Notes: generated by a model from the letters alone, not told the origin. A stretch of DNA of 36,544 bases from Sporolactobacillus terrae DSM 11697 (GCF_000648615.1 NZ_JFZC01000042.1:1-36544); one strand, 5' to 3'; shown: positions 22,604-32,139, numbered from the stretch's first letter. Made by a program: numbers and translations.

Positions 22604-23980
22604 TTATTTAAGGCCTCTGCGTCGCAATCCTTTGGGATAACTGTTTTTTAACTGGCCACTGGCAGCTTTGCCCCAGCCTAGCGGATAGCCATCGATCGTA
22701 ACAACGGTCCATCCTTTGAGTGTACGCGTAAGCGGTAAGGTCTCTCCGCGCAAATAGCTGTTCCACAGTTGATCAGTAGCCGACAATGCATAGCGATTTT
22801 GAAACTGATCCGAACGCAGCGCCAAGGCCAAGGCATGGTTCGGTTCGAAACGATTCTTTTTTTGTTCGCCAAGATGCAGCCCTGTCCGAATCACTTTTAA
22901 CTTGCCTAAGTCGGGACAAGCGGTCGGAAGAAGGAAAAGTTGATGGCCGATCCAATCGAAGGTACCCGCTAACTTCTCGCGCAGGGTTTGTGCTTCGAAT
23001 GTGCGATAATCATTTAATGTATTTTCTTTAGCCGGTACTGCTTTTTTTTGCTTTCGCGATGATGCGGAACCGTGTTTGCGCAGCTTTGCCACAAAATGGC
23101 CTTCCCCGCGCAGCAAATGCGGCCAGAGTCGTGCGGTTTTTGTTAATGTTTGATCATCATCCGCCCATTGTGGACGGCCATCCGACACACCCGCATATTT
23201 TTCAATCGGCAAAAGCTCAAGGTCGGGATGTTTTTTCAATAAAACGTGGATCATGCGTTCATCTTCTTCGGGCGCAAAGGTACAGGTGGAGTACACGAGC
23301 GTTCCTTCAGCACGAAGCATCATGTAGGCATGCTCTAAAATGTGTTCCTGCAGCGCAGCACATTCTGCGACATGCGCAGGACTCCAATAGGTTGCAGCTT
23401 CCGGATCCTTGCGAAACATGCCTTCACCGGAGCATGGTGCGTCAACGAGAACTTTGTCAAAATAGCCCGGGAAATAATCGGCTAATCGTTCAGGCATTTC
23501 GTTCGTGACGACTGCGTTGGTGATCCCCATTCGTTCAATGTTTTCAGAGAGCGCTTTGGCCCTTTTCGAGTAAGGCTCATTGGCAATCAACAAGCCGCTG
23601 TTCGCCATCCGGGCGGCTAATTGTGTTGATTTTCCCCCTGGTGCGGCGCAAAGATCGAGAACGCGTTCATCAGGCTGCGGCGCTAATGTATCGGCAACAA
23701 ACATTGCACTTGGCTCTTGAATGTAATAGAGCCCCGCTTGATGGTACGGGTGCTTGCCCGGCGCATCCTCTTCTTGATAGTAAAAGCCATTGGAACAGAA
23801 CGGGATGGGCTGCAGATGAAAACCACTCCGCGCGCGAAGCTGTTGCGGCTTGATCTTTAATGGATTGACCCTCAGGCCCAGGGCTCGATCTTGGTCGTAT
23901 GTCGCAAAAAATGCGCGGGCTTCATCTTTGCCCATAAGCGCAGTCATTTTTTTTATAAACGTTTCAGGCAAAGCAGTCAA
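22604..23980 (-). CDS. rsmF: RsmF/NSUN-type 16S rRNA m5C methyltransferase
   Basis: 458 residues. The N-terminal segment LGLRVNPLKI precedes a SAM-dependent Rossmann domain with VLDLCAAPGGKSTQLAARM, the motif IV Cys VDAPCSGEGMFRKDP, and the motif VI catalytic Cys VYSTCTFAPEEDE. The C-terminal 150 residues are the RsmF-specific extension (VVTIDGYPLGWGKA), thought to bind RNA. It methylates a cytosine of 16S rRNA; Bacillota homologues may modify several positions. The start is TTG 23980, with GGAGG 7-8 bases upstream. It lies 12 bases after ade and 14 before ldcA. Confidence 0.9.
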   Translation of the reverse strand: MTALPETFIKKMTALMGKDEARAFFATYDQDRALGLRVNPLKIKPQQLRARSGFHLQPIPFCSNGFYYQEEDAPGKHPYHQAGLYYIQEPSAMFVADTLAPQPDERVLDLCAAPGGKSTQLAARMANSGLLIANEPYSKRAKALSENIERMGITNAVVTNEMPERLADYFPGYFDKVLVDAPCSGEGMFRKDPEAATYWSPAHVAECAALQEHILEHAYMMLRAEGTLVYSTCTFAPEEDERMIHVLLKKHPDLELLPIEKYAGVSDGRPQWADDDQTLTKTARLWPHLLRGEGHFVAKLRKHGSASSRKQKKAVPAKENTLNDYRTFEAQTLREKLAGTFDWIGHQLFLLPTACPDLGKLKVIRTGLHLGEQKKNRFEPNHALALALRSDQFQNRYALSATDQLWNSYLRGETLPLTRTLKGWTVVTIDGYPLGWGKAASGQLKNSYPKGLRRRGLK

Positions 23981-23992
23981 GAATAAACCTCC

Positions 23993-25729
23993 TCAATCAA
24001 TGGGCACAGAGATGTGCTGAAATGCACGAACATCAAACAACCCGGTATCGGTCAGCTTCAGGTCGGGAATGACCGGCAGGCTTAAGAATGAGAGTGTCAA
24101 AAATGGATTGAATGAATCTGAAGCACCGAGCGAAATCGCGGCTTCATTTAATTCTTTTAATGCAGAAGCTGCTTCCGCCGCCGGCGAATCGGTCATGAGT
24201 CCGGCAATCGGCAGCGCAAGTTCAGCAAGAACGTTGCCATCGTTAACAACAACCATGCCCCCATCAATTGCTTTCAAATGTTCGGCTGCGGCGATCATAT
24301 CGGAATCACTGCAACCAGCAACAACGAGGTTGTGGGAATCATGGGCAATGGTTGTTGCGATTGCACCGGATTTTATGCCGAAGCCTTTGACAATCGCCGT
24401 TCCAACTGTCCCCAATCCTTTATGGCGCTCGATGACAGCCATTTTTACATAATCACGATTGGGGGAGTAAACAAAATGATCATTCTGCTCCGGAACTTGC
24501 TCAACAAGATTACGGGTGACGAGACTGTTGGGAATAATGCCAATCACATGTGCTTTATGTGACGGACCAAGCGGAACAGCCAGCACATCTGCAGCAAGTG
24601 CCGGCCATTTCAGTGGGTGAGCCTGCGGTTTTATTGCTGAATGGGTATGATGGTGAACCGATTGACCGTTTTCAGCAATCCGCTTGCCATGCGCATAGAC
24701 CTTTGATATGGAAAATTGTTCCAAATCATCAAGCAATAGAAAATTGGCTTCATAACCGGGCGCAACTGCACCTTTTTCCCTAAATCCGTAGCACTCGGCT
24801 GGATTGAGCGATGCCATTTTGATGCAGGTAATCGGATCCAAGCCGCTTTTGATCGCCATGCGTACATTATGATCGACACTGCCTTCAGAGATGAGGTCGT
24901 CCGGATACTTGTCATCAGTACAGAACAGGAATCGGCGACTATTGGTTTCATTCACTAGAGAAATGAGCTGCGGCAGATCTTTGGCGACTGTGCCTTGGCG
25001 GATCATCACATACATGCCGCGTGCGAGCCGATCTTTTGCTTCATCGATTGAGACACATTCGTGATCGGTACGAATGCCGGCAGCCTTGTATATATTCACT
25101 CCTTGTGCATCCAGTCCGGCAGCATGACCATCGATGCGCCAGCTGTGTTTTAAGGTCATGGCCAGTTTATCCACCATTTCCGGTTCAGCATTTAACACAG
25201 CTGGAAAATCCATGACTTCTGCAAGACCAAGGACCTGTGTATGGTTAAATAAGGGCTCCAAATCGTTCGCTTCAAGCGTCGCACCGTTATGTTCAAATGC
25301 AGTTGCCGGTACTGACGAAGGCAGCATGACATATAGATCAATGCTGCTTTCTTTCGCGCGCTCGAGCATAAAGCGAATCCCGTCCGCACCGAGAACGTTT
25401 GCGATTTCATGAGGATCGGTAATTGCTGCCGTCACGCCGCGTGCCGCTAGAACATCGGAGAAAGCGCCTGGCGTCAGCAGTGATGATTCAATATGGACAT
25501 GCGCGTCAATCAATGCCGGGCAGATGTAACAGCCTTGCGCGTCAAGGATTTCATTTGCCGCGTAATCGCCGAGTCCGACGATCATGCCGTCTGCAATCGC
25601 CACGTCCGTTTCCAACAATTGACCGCTGAACACATCGATCACTTTTCCATTTTTAATGACGAGATCCGCCGGTTCGTTATGCGCGGCGACCTTGATCCGC
25701 CGAACGAGATTTTCTTTATTAACTGTCAA
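23993..25729 (-). CDS. ade: adenine deaminase
   Basis: Converts adenine to hypoxanthine and ammonia for purine salvage. It is an amidohydrolase with PADLVIKNGKVIDVFSG, the metal motif DAHVHIESSLLTP, TDPHEIANVLG, DGHAAGLDAQG and CTDDKYPDDL, then the C-terminal domain with KGFGIKSGAIATTIAHDSHN. A frame extends upstream to 25759, but AGAGGAG lies 9 bases before TTG 25729. That start gives 578 residues, about the B. subtilis Ade length. It heads the ade-rsmF-ldcA operon. No PurR or purine-riboswitch element was recognised upstream. Confidence 0.95.
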   Translation of the reverse strand: MTVNKENLVRRIKVAAHNEPADLVIKNGKVIDVFSGQLLETDVAIADGMIVGLGDYAANEILDAQGCYICPALIDAHVHIESSLLTPGAFSDVLAARGVTAAITDPHEIANVLGADGIRFMLERAKESSIDLYVMLPSSVPATAFEHNGATLEANDLEPLFNHTQVLGLAEVMDFPAVLNAEPEMVDKLAMTLKHSWRIDGHAAGLDAQGVNIYKAAGIRTDHECVSIDEAKDRLARGMYVMIRQGTVAKDLPQLISLVNETNSRRFLFCTDDKYPDDLISEGSVDHNVRMAIKSGLDPITCIKMASLNPAECYGFREKGAVAPGYEANFLLLDDLEQFSISKVYAHGKRIAENGQSVHHHTHSAIKPQAHPLKWPALAADVLAVPLGPSHKAHVIGIIPNSLVTRNLVEQVPEQNDHFVYSPNRDYVKMAVIERHKGLGTVGTAIVKGFGIKSGAIATTIAHDSHNLVVAGCSDSDMIAAAEHLKAIDGGMVVVNDGNVLAELALPIAGLMTDSPAAEAASALKELNEAAISLGASDSFNPFLTLSFLSLPVIPDLKLTDTGLFDVRAFQHISVPID

Positions 25730-25759
25730 AAGTTCCAGCTCCTCTCTCATTACGTCCAA

Positions 25760-26117
25760 ATATATAGACCATTATAACTGAATTGAAAGCGGATGGGGAA
25801 ATGGACATGATTAATGTAAATTTACCGGCGAAGAAACAGCAAACCGCTACCCGAGCATTGGTCCATCCAACGATCCATTTTGAGACATGGCTAACACTGA
25901 AAAAGCTGCAAAATAATACATGCTGCCAGCCAGCGAGGGTGACAGCATGAAAACGATCATCACAAAACGCAAAAGTTAAGCGAAAACCCGAATTTAAAGC
26001 GAAACCATGATTTTACACATTCGACATAAAATGGTGCCTTGGCTGAGCATCAAAAGCGTTGATGCAAAACCATGAAGACACGGATCAACGAAACCCGTAA
26101 AAGTTAAAGCGAAACCC
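25760..26117. other. repeat-bearing intergenic region
   Basis: No firm gene. A plus-strand 49-codon frame (25801-25950) has a GGGG two bases before its ATG and no recognisable motif; doubtful. The region also holds the 25919-25949 hairpin, a GCATCAA/TTGATGC hairpin (26047-26065) and GCGAAAcc repeats. Confidence 0.4.
25906..25949 (-). terminator. possible terminator of the M3 peptidase transcript
   Basis: On the minus strand CATGCTG pairs with CAGCATG, with partial inner pairing, followed by TATTATTTTG. It lies about 170 bases after the stop of the M3 peptidase gene. Confidence 0.45.
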
Positions 26118-26119
26118 TC
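25971..26119. repeat. short interspersed TTAAGCGAAAACC-type repeats
   Basis: Three related units: AAAAGTTAAGCGAAAACCC (25971-25989), AATTTAAAGCGAAACCATG (25991-26009) and GTAAAAGTTAAAGCGAAACC (26097-26116). The last overlaps the M3 peptidase stop codon. The cores resemble the tandem repeat at 21610-21649 read on the opposite strand. Confidence 0.5.
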
Positions 26120-27914
26120 AATTGTTACTGGAGGTCAGCGCCAAAAATTCATCGACATCACGTATGATGTAGTCAAGGGCTGTACTCCAGAATTTTGGCT
26201 TTGTTAGGTCGGCGCCAAGATGACGTTTGGCAAGGGTTTCGGTCGTCATACGGCCGGTATCGCGCAGCAGGGCATCGTATTTTTTGGCAAATGCCGGTCC
26301 TTCCTGAAGTGCCTGGACGTAGATGCCTGTGCTGAATAAATAGCCGAACGTATATGGAAAATTGTAAAATGGCCAGTTTGTGATGTAGAAGTGCAGCTTA
26401 GACGCCCAAAATGTCGGATGGTATGTGTCCAGCTGGTTGCAAAAGGCTTCGCGCTGCGCTTCAGTCATCAGTTGATTCAAGCGATCAACGCTGACGGAAC
26501 CGGCTTTGCGTGCTTCATAAAAACGTGTTTCAAACAAAAGGCGTGCATGAATGTTCATCAGCAAGGCGATGCTACGCCCAAGTTTATCGGACAGAAAGGC
26601 GATCCGTTCTTGCTTGGTCTTGGCCGCGGCTTGACCTGCGTCGCTGACAATCATCTCGGAAAATGTTGAGGCTGTTTCGGCAACATTCATCGCATAGTCT
26701 TGAGATAGGTAAGGCAGATCATTCATCAGCGATTGATGGTAGGCATGGCCCAGCTCGTGGGCAAGCGTTGACCGGTTGGATGTGCTGCCGTTGAATGTCA
26801 TGAAAATACGGGACTGTCCGGAGAGTGGAAAACTGGTACAGAATCCGCCGGGACGTTTGTTCGGCCGGTTCTCCGCTTCAATCCAACGGTTTTCCAATGC
26901 GTTTCTCGCAAAGGACGCCATGTTGGGATTAAATGAAGCGAAATGCTTCACGATAAAGGATGCCGCTTCTTCATAGCTGATTTTCTCGCTGCTTGTTTGA
27001 AGCGGCGCATCAATATCATACCAACTAAGCTTGTTTAAATGCAGCAATGCCGCTTTCCGTTTCAAAAATGCGCTGAGCTTTGGCTTATAGGCTGTAACCG
27101 TTTCCCACATCGTGTTCAGGGTTTGCTTCGATATGCGATTATAGTCCAAGGGTTCATCAAGGACATCATCCCAGCCGCGCGCTTGGTATTCAGCGATTCG
27201 AAATCCAGCGATGTGGTTCAATGCGGCGGCAAACAGGTCGGCGCTATCCGACCATGCGGACTCCAGCGCCTGAAAGGCGGCCTGACGTACACTGCGATCA
27301 GCATCATTGAGCAGATTGTTTGCTTGGCTGACCGACATTGGTTCCTTTTTACCATGATGCACAACGGTGATCTCCATTTTACCGATTAACTGGTAGTACA
27401 GATCTTCCCAAGCGTGGTAGCCGTCAACAGCCAATGCGCTGATCAGTTGTTCTTGATTCGCTTCGAGTTTCTTATGGGACAACGTCCGCTTTTCGTTCAG
27501 TGAAAAGGAAATGGCGCGAAGCTGAGGTGCGTTTATAAGGGTCTGAAACTCATCATCGGCAATTTGCCTTAATACCGTTTCAAATAAGCTGTTCACTGCA
27601 TCGAGTTCTGCGCCAAGGCTGTGCATGCGATTGTTTGCTTGTGCTGCCGCTTGGTCTTTAATGTTTTGCGCGGTCAAACATTCAATGAACGCCGCCGCTT
27701 CGTTAAAATGTTTGCATAACGATTCATAGCGTTCAACCAGTGTGGTAAAGGGTTGGACATCCTGACGTGTAAACGGCGTTTTTTGCGCTTCTAATTGTTT
27801 CCGTACGGCTTGGATCGCTTGTTCCAGTTCATTCAAAAATATCTGAAAACGCTTTGATCCGGATCCGCCTGCAAAAATTGAGTCGAGTTCCCATTGTTGA
27901 CTGAGCGTGTTCAT
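26118..27914 (-). CDS. M3-family oligoendopeptidase (PepF-like)
   Basis: 598 residues, cytoplasmic zinc metallopeptidase. The active site is LAHELGHAYHQSL (HExxH) at about residue 390, with the third ligand Glu in NVAETASTFSEM about 25-30 residues on. The N-terminal helical region and the C-terminal FPYTFGYLFSTGIY / DTGRMT segments are typical of the M3B pepF clade. It cleaves short peptides of about 7-17 residues in protein and signal-peptide turnover. AAAGAGGG is 7 bases before the ATG. It is alone on the minus strand between repeats and the divergent YfkJ-type operon. Confidence 0.92.
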   Translation of the reverse strand: MNTLSQQWELDSIFAGGSGSKRFQIFLNELEQAIQAVRKQLEAQKTPFTRQDVQPFTTLVERYESLCKHFNEAAAFIECLTAQNIKDQAAAQANNRMHSLGAELDAVNSLFETVLRQIADDEFQTLINAPQLRAISFSLNEKRTLSHKKLEANQEQLISALAVDGYHAWEDLYYQLIGKMEITVVHHGKKEPMSVSQANNLLNDADRSVRQAAFQALESAWSDSADLFAAALNHIAGFRIAEYQARGWDDVLDEPLDYNRISKQTLNTMWETVTAYKPKLSAFLKRKAALLHLNKLSWYDIDAPLQTSSEKISYEEAASFIVKHFASFNPNMASFARNALENRWIEAENRPNKRPGGFCTSFPLSGQSRIFMTFNGSTSNRSTLAHELGHAYHQSLMNDLPYLSQDYAMNVAETASTFSEMIVSDAGQAAAKTKQERIAFLSDKLGRSIALLMNIHARLLFETRFYEARKAGSVSVDRLNQLMTEAQREAFCNQLDTYHPTFWASKLHFYITNWPFYNFPYTFGYLFSTGIYVQALQEGPAFAKKYDALLRDTGRMTTETLAKRHLGADLTKPKFWSTALDYIIRDVDEFLALTSSNN

Positions 27915-27973
27915 TCTTTTACCCTCTTTCTAGATCCTTTCTCATTGTAGCATAAGTGACAGCGGTTTAATCT

Positions 27974-28002
27974 TTGGCGTTTCTTGGCTTAACTGATATG
28001 AT
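27974..28002 (+). promoter_or_regulatory. promoter of the YfkJ-YfkI-YfkH-type operon
   Basis: TTGGCG (27974-27979), a 17-bp spacer and TATGAT (27997-28002), 30 bases before the ATG. Confidence 0.55.
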
Positions 28003-28032
28003 ATAAGGAGACACAATAAGGAGCGAAAACGA

Positions 28033-28491
28033 ATGCGTCTGCTTTTTGTATGTTTGGGCAATATTTGCCGATCACCAATGGCTGAGGCCGTGATGCGCGC
28101 TAAGATTGCAGCAACAGATCTTGCTCAAAAAGTCACGGTGGATTCAGCAGGGACCGGGAACTGGCATGTCGGCGAGCCGCCGCATCAGGGGACGCAGCGC
28201 GAGCTGAAAAAAGCGGCAATCCCCTATCATCAGATTCGCGCGCGACAGATCTCGACAGACGATTTTCAAACCTTTGACTTGATCATTGCAATGGATCGTC
28301 AAAATGAGCAGGATTTGCACCGTTTGGCGGCTAATACTAATCATAAAGCGAAGATTCGCCGCTTTATGACCTATCTAAATGATCAGCCAGAGCCGGATGT
28401 TCCTGATCCGTACTATACCGGCTGTTTTGACGAAGTCTTTGACCGGATTAATCGAGGAACAGACCGGATTCTTGAGACGCTGATTAAATAA
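28033..28491 (+). CDS. low-molecular-weight protein-tyrosine phosphatase (YfkJ-like)
   Basis: 152 residues. P-loop CLGNICRSP starts at the nucleophile C7, with R13 for phosphate binding; the general-acid Asp is in DPYYTG. It dephosphorylates Tyr- or Arg-phosphorylated proteins in the cytoplasm. The next two genes are a small stress-type protein and a YihY protein, the same order as B. subtilis yfkJ-yfkI-yfkH. This supports YfkJ over the arginine phosphatase YwlE. AAGGAG is 9 bases upstream. Confidence 0.92.
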   Translation: MRLLFVCLGNICRSPMAEAVMRAKIAATDLAQKVTVDSAGTGNWHVGEPPHQGTQRELKKAAIPYHQIRARQISTDDFQTFDLIIAMDRQNEQDLHRLAANTNHKAKIRRFMTYLNDQPEPDVPDPYYTGCFDEVFDRINRGTDRILETLIK

Positions 28492-28611
28492 GCGGCATCC
28501 CTTCACCACTATTTAGCATTTGCCAAAGTGCCTCATATTAATGCCCGCGTGTGTGCAGACTAAAGTTGTGATCCCAATAAGGATTACAGCACTGCGAGGA
28601 GGCAGAATCTG

Positions 28612-29172
28612 ATGAGTGTTTATGGCAAAAGCCACATGGGCAAATTCATGCTGATCGGTGGTATGGTTGGCTGTGGTTTGTCGCTGATCGGCCGCGAGAC
28701 ACGATCGGTCTGGGGCCAGCGTTTAGCGACAAGCGCGAGCAACTGCGGAAATTTGATTCGTGCGATGTATCAGCATCCCGATCAAGTCGGCAAGTACATG
28801 CAAGTAACCGGCACACGGCTTAAGGGCATGGTTCGGGAAGTCTCTGATGATTTTCAACATATGATCGATCAAGTGGAAAAAGCGAGAACGAGTACAGGCG
28901 ATACGTATCAATATGTGATGGAGGTCGGCGGCGAGCTGGCTGAGATGGCAGGCAAGATTAGACAATCAGGGAGAAATATGGTTAATTACCAGGAACCTGA
29001 ACTGATCAGTGCTGAAACAGAGGCCATTCAGAGACTGGAAAATGAGACATCCGTACCGAATCCGGGAACGATACCTCATGTGTCCAAACGCACGTCATCC
29101 GTTTCCGCTGCGGAGTACAAGCACTCAGCAGCCCCGAACGGAACAAGTAAAAAGCCGGATCATCGCGCATAA
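28612..29172 (+). CDS. small envelope/stress-type protein in the YfkI position
   Basis: 186 residues. A Gly-rich hydrophobic N terminus (KFMLIGGMVGCGLSLIG, about 10-26) looks like a YtxH-type membrane anchor. An amphipathic helical region (about 55-130) and a disordered Ser/Thr/Pro/Lys-rich tail (about 135-186) follow. Family not firmly recognised. Position between YfkJ- and YfkH-type genes suggests a longer version of YfkI. GAGGAGG is about 9 bases upstream. The 120-base gap before it holds only a small GTGATCC/GGATTAC hairpin. Confidence 0.65.
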   Translation: MSVYGKSHMGKFMLIGGMVGCGLSLIGRETRSVWGQRLATSASNCGNLIRAMYQHPDQVGKYMQVTGTRLKGMVREVSDDFQHMIDQVEKARTSTGDTYQYVMEVGGELAEMAGKIRQSGRNMVNYQEPELISAETEAIQRLENETSVPNPGTIPHVSKRTSSVSAAEYKHSAAPNGTSKKPDHRA

Positions 29173-29211
29173 CACCATTCCTTGAGGAAACGAGACCGGA
29201 GATGGAGAACG

Positions 29212-30063
29212 GTGGGGAAACTAAAGTTCAGAGATCTATTTCTTTTTGCACGGTTATTGGGCAGACGGTTTATTGAAGACCATACAGTGGATTTAGCGGC
29301 AACATTGGCGTACTACTTTTTGTTGTCGCTTTTTCCGCTGTTTATTTTTCTGTTCGCTTTGATCCCGTACCTAGGGGTCAGCCAGGAGCATCTGATCGAG
29401 CTGGCGGGCATGTATCTGCCGCAGGAAGTCGTCAGTTTAATCGACCAAAATCTAGATACAGTCTTTACCAAGAGCGGCGGCCTGCTGTCCATTGGCGTGA
29501 TTGCAACGCTTTGGCCGGCGTCAAGTGCGGTAAATGCGTTAATGCGGATCTTGAATCGTGCTTACCAGGTTGAAGAAACACGGCCCTTCTTTCTGACACG
29601 GCTGCTGGCCATGGGGTTTACGGTCTCCATGCTTTTCGCCATTGCGATGACCCTTGCGGTTAACGTTGTTTCTGCAGGAGTGGCACGCAGTTTATTTAGT
29701 TATCTGGGGATTTCGCATACCTTTGCGGAAATGTGGTCGGTGCTGAGCACACTCATCACCTTTTGCGTTATCATTGTTATTTTTGCTTTTCTTTACCGGC
29801 TTGGCCCAAATATGAAGCTGGAAATGCGGGAAGCGATGGTTGGCTCTGTGATTGCCGGCGTCAGTTGGCAGGTTGTTTCCTACTTTTTTTCATTTTATGT
29901 CCGCTCTTTTGGCAACTATTCGTCAACCTACGGGACACTGGGCGGAATTATTATTTTGATGCTATGGTTTTATCTGACGGCGATTACGATCATCCTTGGC
30001 GGACAGATTAACGCAATCCTTTATCAATTAAAAAAGCAAGCGAAAAACGGACCCAACCGATAA
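29212..30063 (+). CDS. YihY/UPF0761-family membrane protein (YfkH-like)
   Basis: 283 residues with six membrane helices. The family opening DLAATLAYYFLLSLFPLFIFLFAL is present in outline as LAATLAYYFLLSLFP, followed by LWPASSAVNALMRILNRAY, a conserved SSAVNALMR-type motif, and the end segment GTLGGIIILMLWFYL. It was once called RNase BN, but that activity belongs to another protein; the true role is unknown. A TTG at 29182 has no ribosome binding site, whereas GGAGATGGAG precedes GTG 29212, which is chosen. It is third in the YfkJ-I-H-type operon. Confidence 0.87.
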   Translation: MGKLKFRDLFLFARLLGRRFIEDHTVDLAATLAYYFLLSLFPLFIFLFALIPYLGVSQEHLIELAGMYLPQEVVSLIDQNLDTVFTKSGGLLSIGVIATLWPASSAVNALMRILNRAYQVEETRPFFLTRLLAMGFTVSMLFAIAMTLAVNVVSAGVARSLFSYLGISHTFAEMWSVLSTLITFCVIIVIFAFLYRLGPNMKLEMREAMVGSVIAGVSWQVVSYFFSFYVRSFGNYSSTYGTLGGIIILMLWFYLTAITIILGGQINAILYQLKKQAKNGPNR

Positions 30064-30075
30064 TAAGTTGGACCC
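30043..30075 (-). terminator. terminator of the ZosA-like gene (minus strand)
   Basis: On the minus strand GGGTCCAAC pairs fully with GTTGGGTCC using two G-U pairs, followed by GTTTTT. On the plus strand the same pairs become A-C mismatches, so it is strand specific. It overlaps the end of the YihY-type gene. Confidence 0.7.
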
Positions 30076-30097
30076 GCTTGTTATTTGGGCTTTCCGG

Positions 30098-32023
30098 TTA
30101 TCCGCGCAACAGACGCAAACCGTTTAGGATGACCAAGATGGTGCTGCCTTCATGGCCGACAACACCGAACGGCATGGTCAGGAACTGAAGGAAATTGGTT
30201 GCCAGAAGAAAAACGATTATCGTCAAGGCAAAAGCAATATTCATCTTGACAATCCGGCTCATCTTCCGCGACAGCCGAACGCTATCTGCGATTCGGGTTA
30301 AATCATTTTTCATCAAAACGATGTCAGCGGTCTCCAGTGCAGCATCATTTCCCGCGCCCATAGCGATGCCGACCGATGCTTGAGCTAGAGCAGGAGTATC
30401 GTTAATGCCGTCGCCGCACATTGCGACGTGACCGTAAGCCTGATTCATCTTCTGAATTTCCATCGCTTTGTTTTCAGGAAGACAGTTGGCAATATAGCTG
30501 CTGACGCCGGATGCCTTCTGCACGGCTGCAGCTGTTTTTTCATTGTCACCGGTGATCATAACTGTTTTGATGCCGTATTTTTTCAGCGTACGGATCGCTT
30601 CTTTTGCCGAATCACGGATTTGGTCGACTAAGGAGAGGCAGCCGATCACTCTTCCTTCAGAAGCGATATAAACGACGGTTTCGTCATCGGGCATAATGGC
30701 AGGCTGCTCGAGTTGATGAAATGCTTTTAAAGCGTCTGTGTCCATCATTTCTTTTTTCCCGATCAGGTATTCAGTGCCGTGAACCCAGCCAACAACACCG
30801 AAGCCAGGCTTCACCTTGACGCGTTCTGCCTCAGGAAGCATGGATTGACCCGAAAGTCTTGCAGAATAAGAAACGATTGCTTTACCAAGCGGATGCGACG
30901 AATGATTCTCAATTGCTGCAATCCGTTTGATCAGCGCGACGTCGTCCAAAGTACTCGTGTTTATGAAGCGTGCAACCTCCGGCCTCCCCTTTGTCAATGT
31001 TCCGGTTTTATCAAAGGCAATTGCTTTAACAGAGGCCAACTGCTCCAGATGAACACCGCCCTTGATTAAGATGCCGCGGCGTGCGCCGTAAGCGATAGAG
31101 GAAAGAATTGCCGGTGTTGTGGAGGCGACGAGTGCACATGGTGAAGCCACAACGAGCAGAACCATGGCACGGTAGACGGTCTCGCCCCATGACCATCCAA
31201 ATAGGAAGTGCGGCGCGAAAAGCATTAATGCAGCAGCAATCAAGACAGCTTTGACATAGCTGCGTTCGAATCGTTCAATAAATAACTGAGTCGGTGCTTT
31301 TGTCGTTTGCGCCGATTGAACAAGGTCGAGAATCTTGCTGAACAAAGCGTCCTCGCTCCGTTTTGTGACGCGGGCAATCACACTGCCGTCTAGATTCATG
31401 GTTCCGGCCATGAGCGTAGCACCAGCCTGCTTATATACCGGTACTGATTCACCGGTCATGGTTGCTTCATCAGCGGTTGTTTCCCCGGTAACAATTACTG
31501 CATCGCATGGAATCCGTTCCCCGGGTTTAATCAGAATTTGATCTCCAGGACAAATCTTCGTGACAGGCAAGATGGATTCCTGACCGTTCGCAATGAGACG
31601 GGCGACTTCAGGCTGCAGTTTCATCAGAGCAGCCAGAGCGTTCGTGCTTTTGGCTGTGGAATAGGTCTCAAGTGCGCCGCTCAATGCGAAGATGAAGATC
31701 AGGATCGCACCCTCAAGCCAGTGATTGATGCAGGCGGCACCGATGGCAGCGGTAACCATCAACAACTCGACGTTTAATTGACGTGTGCGAATGGTGGCGA
31801 TGATCCCTTCTTTCGATTTGTAAAAGCCGCCGATGACATAAGCTGCCGGATAGAGCAGCCAGCTAAGCGGCACCTGCAACAGGCCCAGCAGATAGGCGCT
31901 CAGTGTCAAAAGGCCACCGGCAAGTGCTGCGATCAGTTCCCCGTGCTTTCTGTAAATGTTTTGTACACGCTCAAAGTAAGTCGGCCCGTTTGGCGCAGTT
32001 GTGAGCTTTGCCTCTTGCATCAT
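30098..32023 (-). CDS. zosA: P1B-type heavy-metal ATPase with SPC motif (ZosA-like)
   Basis: 641 residues, plasma-membrane metal pump. Actuator TGES is at about 190-193, the membrane metal motif SPC at about 294-296, phospho-Asp DKTGTLTKG at about 338, a HP motif (SSHPLG), and the hinge CGDGINDTPALAQ. It lacks an N-terminal HMA/CxxC domain, and the usual CPC is SPC. Both features and the length fit B. subtilis ZosA (637 residues), reported to import zinc under PerR oxidative-stress control, rather than CadA or CopA. AAGGGG is 10 bases before the ATG. The upstream region holds two Fur/PerR-like dyads, consistent with metal or peroxide control. It is monocistronic, with its own terminator. Confidence 0.85.
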   Translation of the reverse strand: MMQEAKLTTAPNGPTYFERVQNIYRKHGELIAALAGGLLTLSAYLLGLLQVPLSWLLYPAAYVIGGFYKSKEGIIATIRTRQLNVELLMVTAAIGAACINHWLEGAILIFIFALSGALETYSTAKSTNALAALMKLQPEVARLIANGQESILPVTKICPGDQILIKPGERIPCDAVIVTGETTADEATMTGESVPVYKQAGATLMAGTMNLDGSVIARVTKRSEDALFSKILDLVQSAQTTKAPTQLFIERFERSYVKAVLIAAALMLFAPHFLFGWSWGETVYRAMVLLVVASPCALVASTTPAILSSIAYGARRGILIKGGVHLEQLASVKAIAFDKTGTLTKGRPEVARFINTSTLDDVALIKRIAAIENHSSHPLGKAIVSYSARLSGQSMLPEAERVKVKPGFGVVGWVHGTEYLIGKKEMMDTDALKAFHQLEQPAIMPDDETVVYIASEGRVIGCLSLVDQIRDSAKEAIRTLKKYGIKTVMITGDNEKTAAAVQKASGVSSYIANCLPENKAMEIQKMNQAYGHVAMCGDGINDTPALAQASVGIAMGAGNDAALETADIVLMKNDLTRIADSVRLSRKMSRIVKMNIAFALTIIVFLLATNFLQFLTMPFGVVGHEGSTILVILNGLRLLRG

Positions 32024-32074
32024 AAAAAAACAGCCCCTTTAAAAACTACTTTTATTTTTAAATAAAATAAATAC

Positions 32075-32094
32075 TAAATAATATTAATTATTTA
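32075..32094 (-). promoter_or_regulatory. AT-rich inverted repeat upstream of the ZosA-like gene (PerR/Fur-type candidate)
   Basis: TAAATAAT-ATTA-ATTATTTA, a perfect 8-4-8 dyad about 50 bases upstream of the start. It matches the Per box at about 10 of 14 positions. Confidence 0.4.
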
Positions 32095-32139
32095 AGATGC
32101 AACCATTTGGTGAAGGTTTGCAGGTGTTAAATTTTTAAA

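Noticed and set aside
25801-25950. 49-codon plus-strand ORF
   Set aside because: Ribosome binding site too close to ATG, no motif, and it overlaps a terminator-like hairpin; mentioned only as doubtful.
30098-32023. CadA/CopA-type efflux ATPase
   Set aside because: No N-terminal metal-binding domain and SPC in place of CPC; ZosA-like is the better fit.
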